Of a DNA stretch of 41,924 nt, positions 41,282 to 41,924 are shown piece after piece. Origin of the DNA: Thomasclavelia spiroformis (lineage in GTDB: Bacteria > Bacillota_I > Bacilli_A > Erysipelotrichales > Coprobacillaceae). Below the pieces are notes generated by a model. That model was not told the DNA's origin and did not search any database. It saw nothing but the letters and a program-made list of their open reading frames with translations. Every line of letters starts with the position of its first letter. Position 1 is the first letter of the stretch. The stretch is from NCBI GenBank assembly GCA_018369555.1, contig JAGZCC010000014.1, forward strand, positions 1 to 41,924, written 5' to 3'. The position numbers and the translations under genes were made by a program.

Positions 41282-41924
41282 TTATTTAAATTTATAGTGC
41301 ATATATTTTATAAATAAATCCTTATATCTTCTTCTACTAATATTTAATTTTATTCCATTTTTTAAACAAATAGTATTATTTAATATTGAACTAATATAAT
41401 CCATATTTACTATTACATTTCTTGAACAATAACAAAAATTATTTTTTAAAATTGTATAAATATGCGATAAGCTTTTATTTAAAACTCTAAACTCTGCTTT
41501 ATCAGTAACAATAATCAAGTCACCTAAATCACTTTTTATATACATAATATCTGTCATTTTAATTGATACTAACCCATTTTTATAAGTAAACTGCAACTCT
41601 TTTTCTTCAGATAAAATCTCAAAAAACTTATTTAAGGCTAGTGGTAATTCATCATTTAACTTACTTTTTAAAACATAACCAATTACATTTTTATCAAATG
41701 CATTTTTAAGATGCTTGGAACATGCTGTTACATAGATTACAAACACATTTTTATCACGCAATTTTTTTATAATATCAAAACCAGCTTTTTCAGGTAGATC
41801 AATTTCCACTAAATATAAAGAAAAATCGATTTTTGAACTTAAACATTTTGTTGATGAATCAAAATAATATATTTCTTCTTTAACAAAACCATATTTTAAT
41901 AAAATTTCGATGATCATTGATAAA
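41282..41924 (-). CDS. LytTR-type response regulator, 5' end beyond the window
   Basis: At least 211 residues. The N-terminal part is a response-regulator receiver: FSLYLVEIDLPEKAGFDII holds the phosphoacceptor strand, with FVIYVTACS (the conserved Thr) and GYVLKSKL (the conserved Lys) after it. The C-terminal 105 residues are a LytTR DNA-binding domain (GLVSIKMTDIMYIKSDLGDL, FCYCSRNVIVNMDYISSI, LNISRRRYKDLF). The aspartate that should be phosphorylated is Glu (VEIDLP; residue 38 from the first ATG, codon GAA). The first ATG at 41917 lacks the acidic-pocket strand and has no ribosome binding site, and the frame is open to the window edge, so the true start lies outside. Confidence 0.85.
   Translation of the reverse strand, partial: LSMIIEILLKYGFVKEEIYYFDSSTKCLSSKIDFSLYLVEIDLPEKAGFDIIKKLRDKNVFVIYVTACSKHLKNAFDKNVIGYVLKSKLNDELPLALNKFFEILSEEKELQFTYKNGLVSIKMTDIMYIKSDLGDLIIVTDKAEFRVLNKSLSHIYTILKNNFCYCSRNVIVNMDYISSILNNTICLKNGIKLNISRRRYKDLFIKYMHYKFK

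Noticed and set aside
1..41924. tRNA, rRNA, tmRNA or SRP RNA genes
   Set aside because: I scanned the gaps for GC-rich conserved segments and CCA-type ends and saw none; the gaps are short and AT-rich.

Overview
The window reads as chromosome from a low-GC, endospore-forming Bacillota, most like the Erysipelotrichia. The DNA is very AT-rich. It carries a spoIIA operon, a spore protease and an engulfment hydrolase, and it keeps a Bacillus-like housekeeping order (glyQS, dnaG, rpoD, trmK, yqfO next to ispH, yqfQ, cshB, nfo). I see no rRNA, tRNA, CRISPR array, prophage or intact insertion sequence. The taxonomic call is inference from gene content and order. Layout, left to right. 1-5050: a C-terminally truncated LysR regulator, signal peptidase lepB, and the forespore operon spoIIAA-spoIIAB-sigF, divergent from dacF, with a perfect Spo0A box in between; then a small XRE regulator coupled to a short HAD phosphatase. 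5114-9417: a minus-strand run, gpr, spoIIP, a YqxA-like small membrane protein, fmt and a pyrimidine-nucleoside phosphorylase. 9561-11634: rpsT and pepF on the plus strand. 11733-12156: a decayed Rpn/PD-(D/E)XK nuclease-type gene. 12276-18796: an NCS2 nucleobase permease, the two last enzymes of the MEP isoprenoid pathway (ispG, ispH), yqfQ, and the repair/RNA genes nfo and cshB. 18896-22099: a 1067-residue secreted protein built of tandem Ig-like modules. 22293-28108: the glyQS-dnaG-rpoD-trmK-yqfO operon (information processing). 28253-30987: a YgiQ radical SAM protein and an alpha/beta hydrolase whose nucleophile serine is glutamate. 31087-36775: recO, era, cdd, ybeY, a C39-peptidase ABC exporter and a pair of half-size chromate-family transporters. 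36816-40700: dapF, dapH, an M20 deacetylase and a class III aminotransferase, which together give the acetylase branch of diaminopimelate/lysine synthesis. 40809-41234: a 28-residue membrane peptide and a 92-residue protein carrying an almost complete glycyl-radical motif. The window ends inside a LytTR regulator whose receiver aspartate is glutamate. How the genes work together: most minus-strand genes lie in tight operons with overlaps or gaps of a few bases and strong AGGAGG or AGGTGAT ribosome binding sites, and most units end in clear hairpin terminators that often overlap stop codons. The sporulation genes form two clusters (forespore commitment by SpoIIAA/AB/SigF; engulfment and germination by SpoIIP/Gpr). 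The points most worth a second look are the stand-alone glycyl-radical-like protein with its adjacent micropeptide, the Glu-nucleophile hydrolase, the orphan C39 exporter, the diaminopimelate cluster and the unanchored surface protein.
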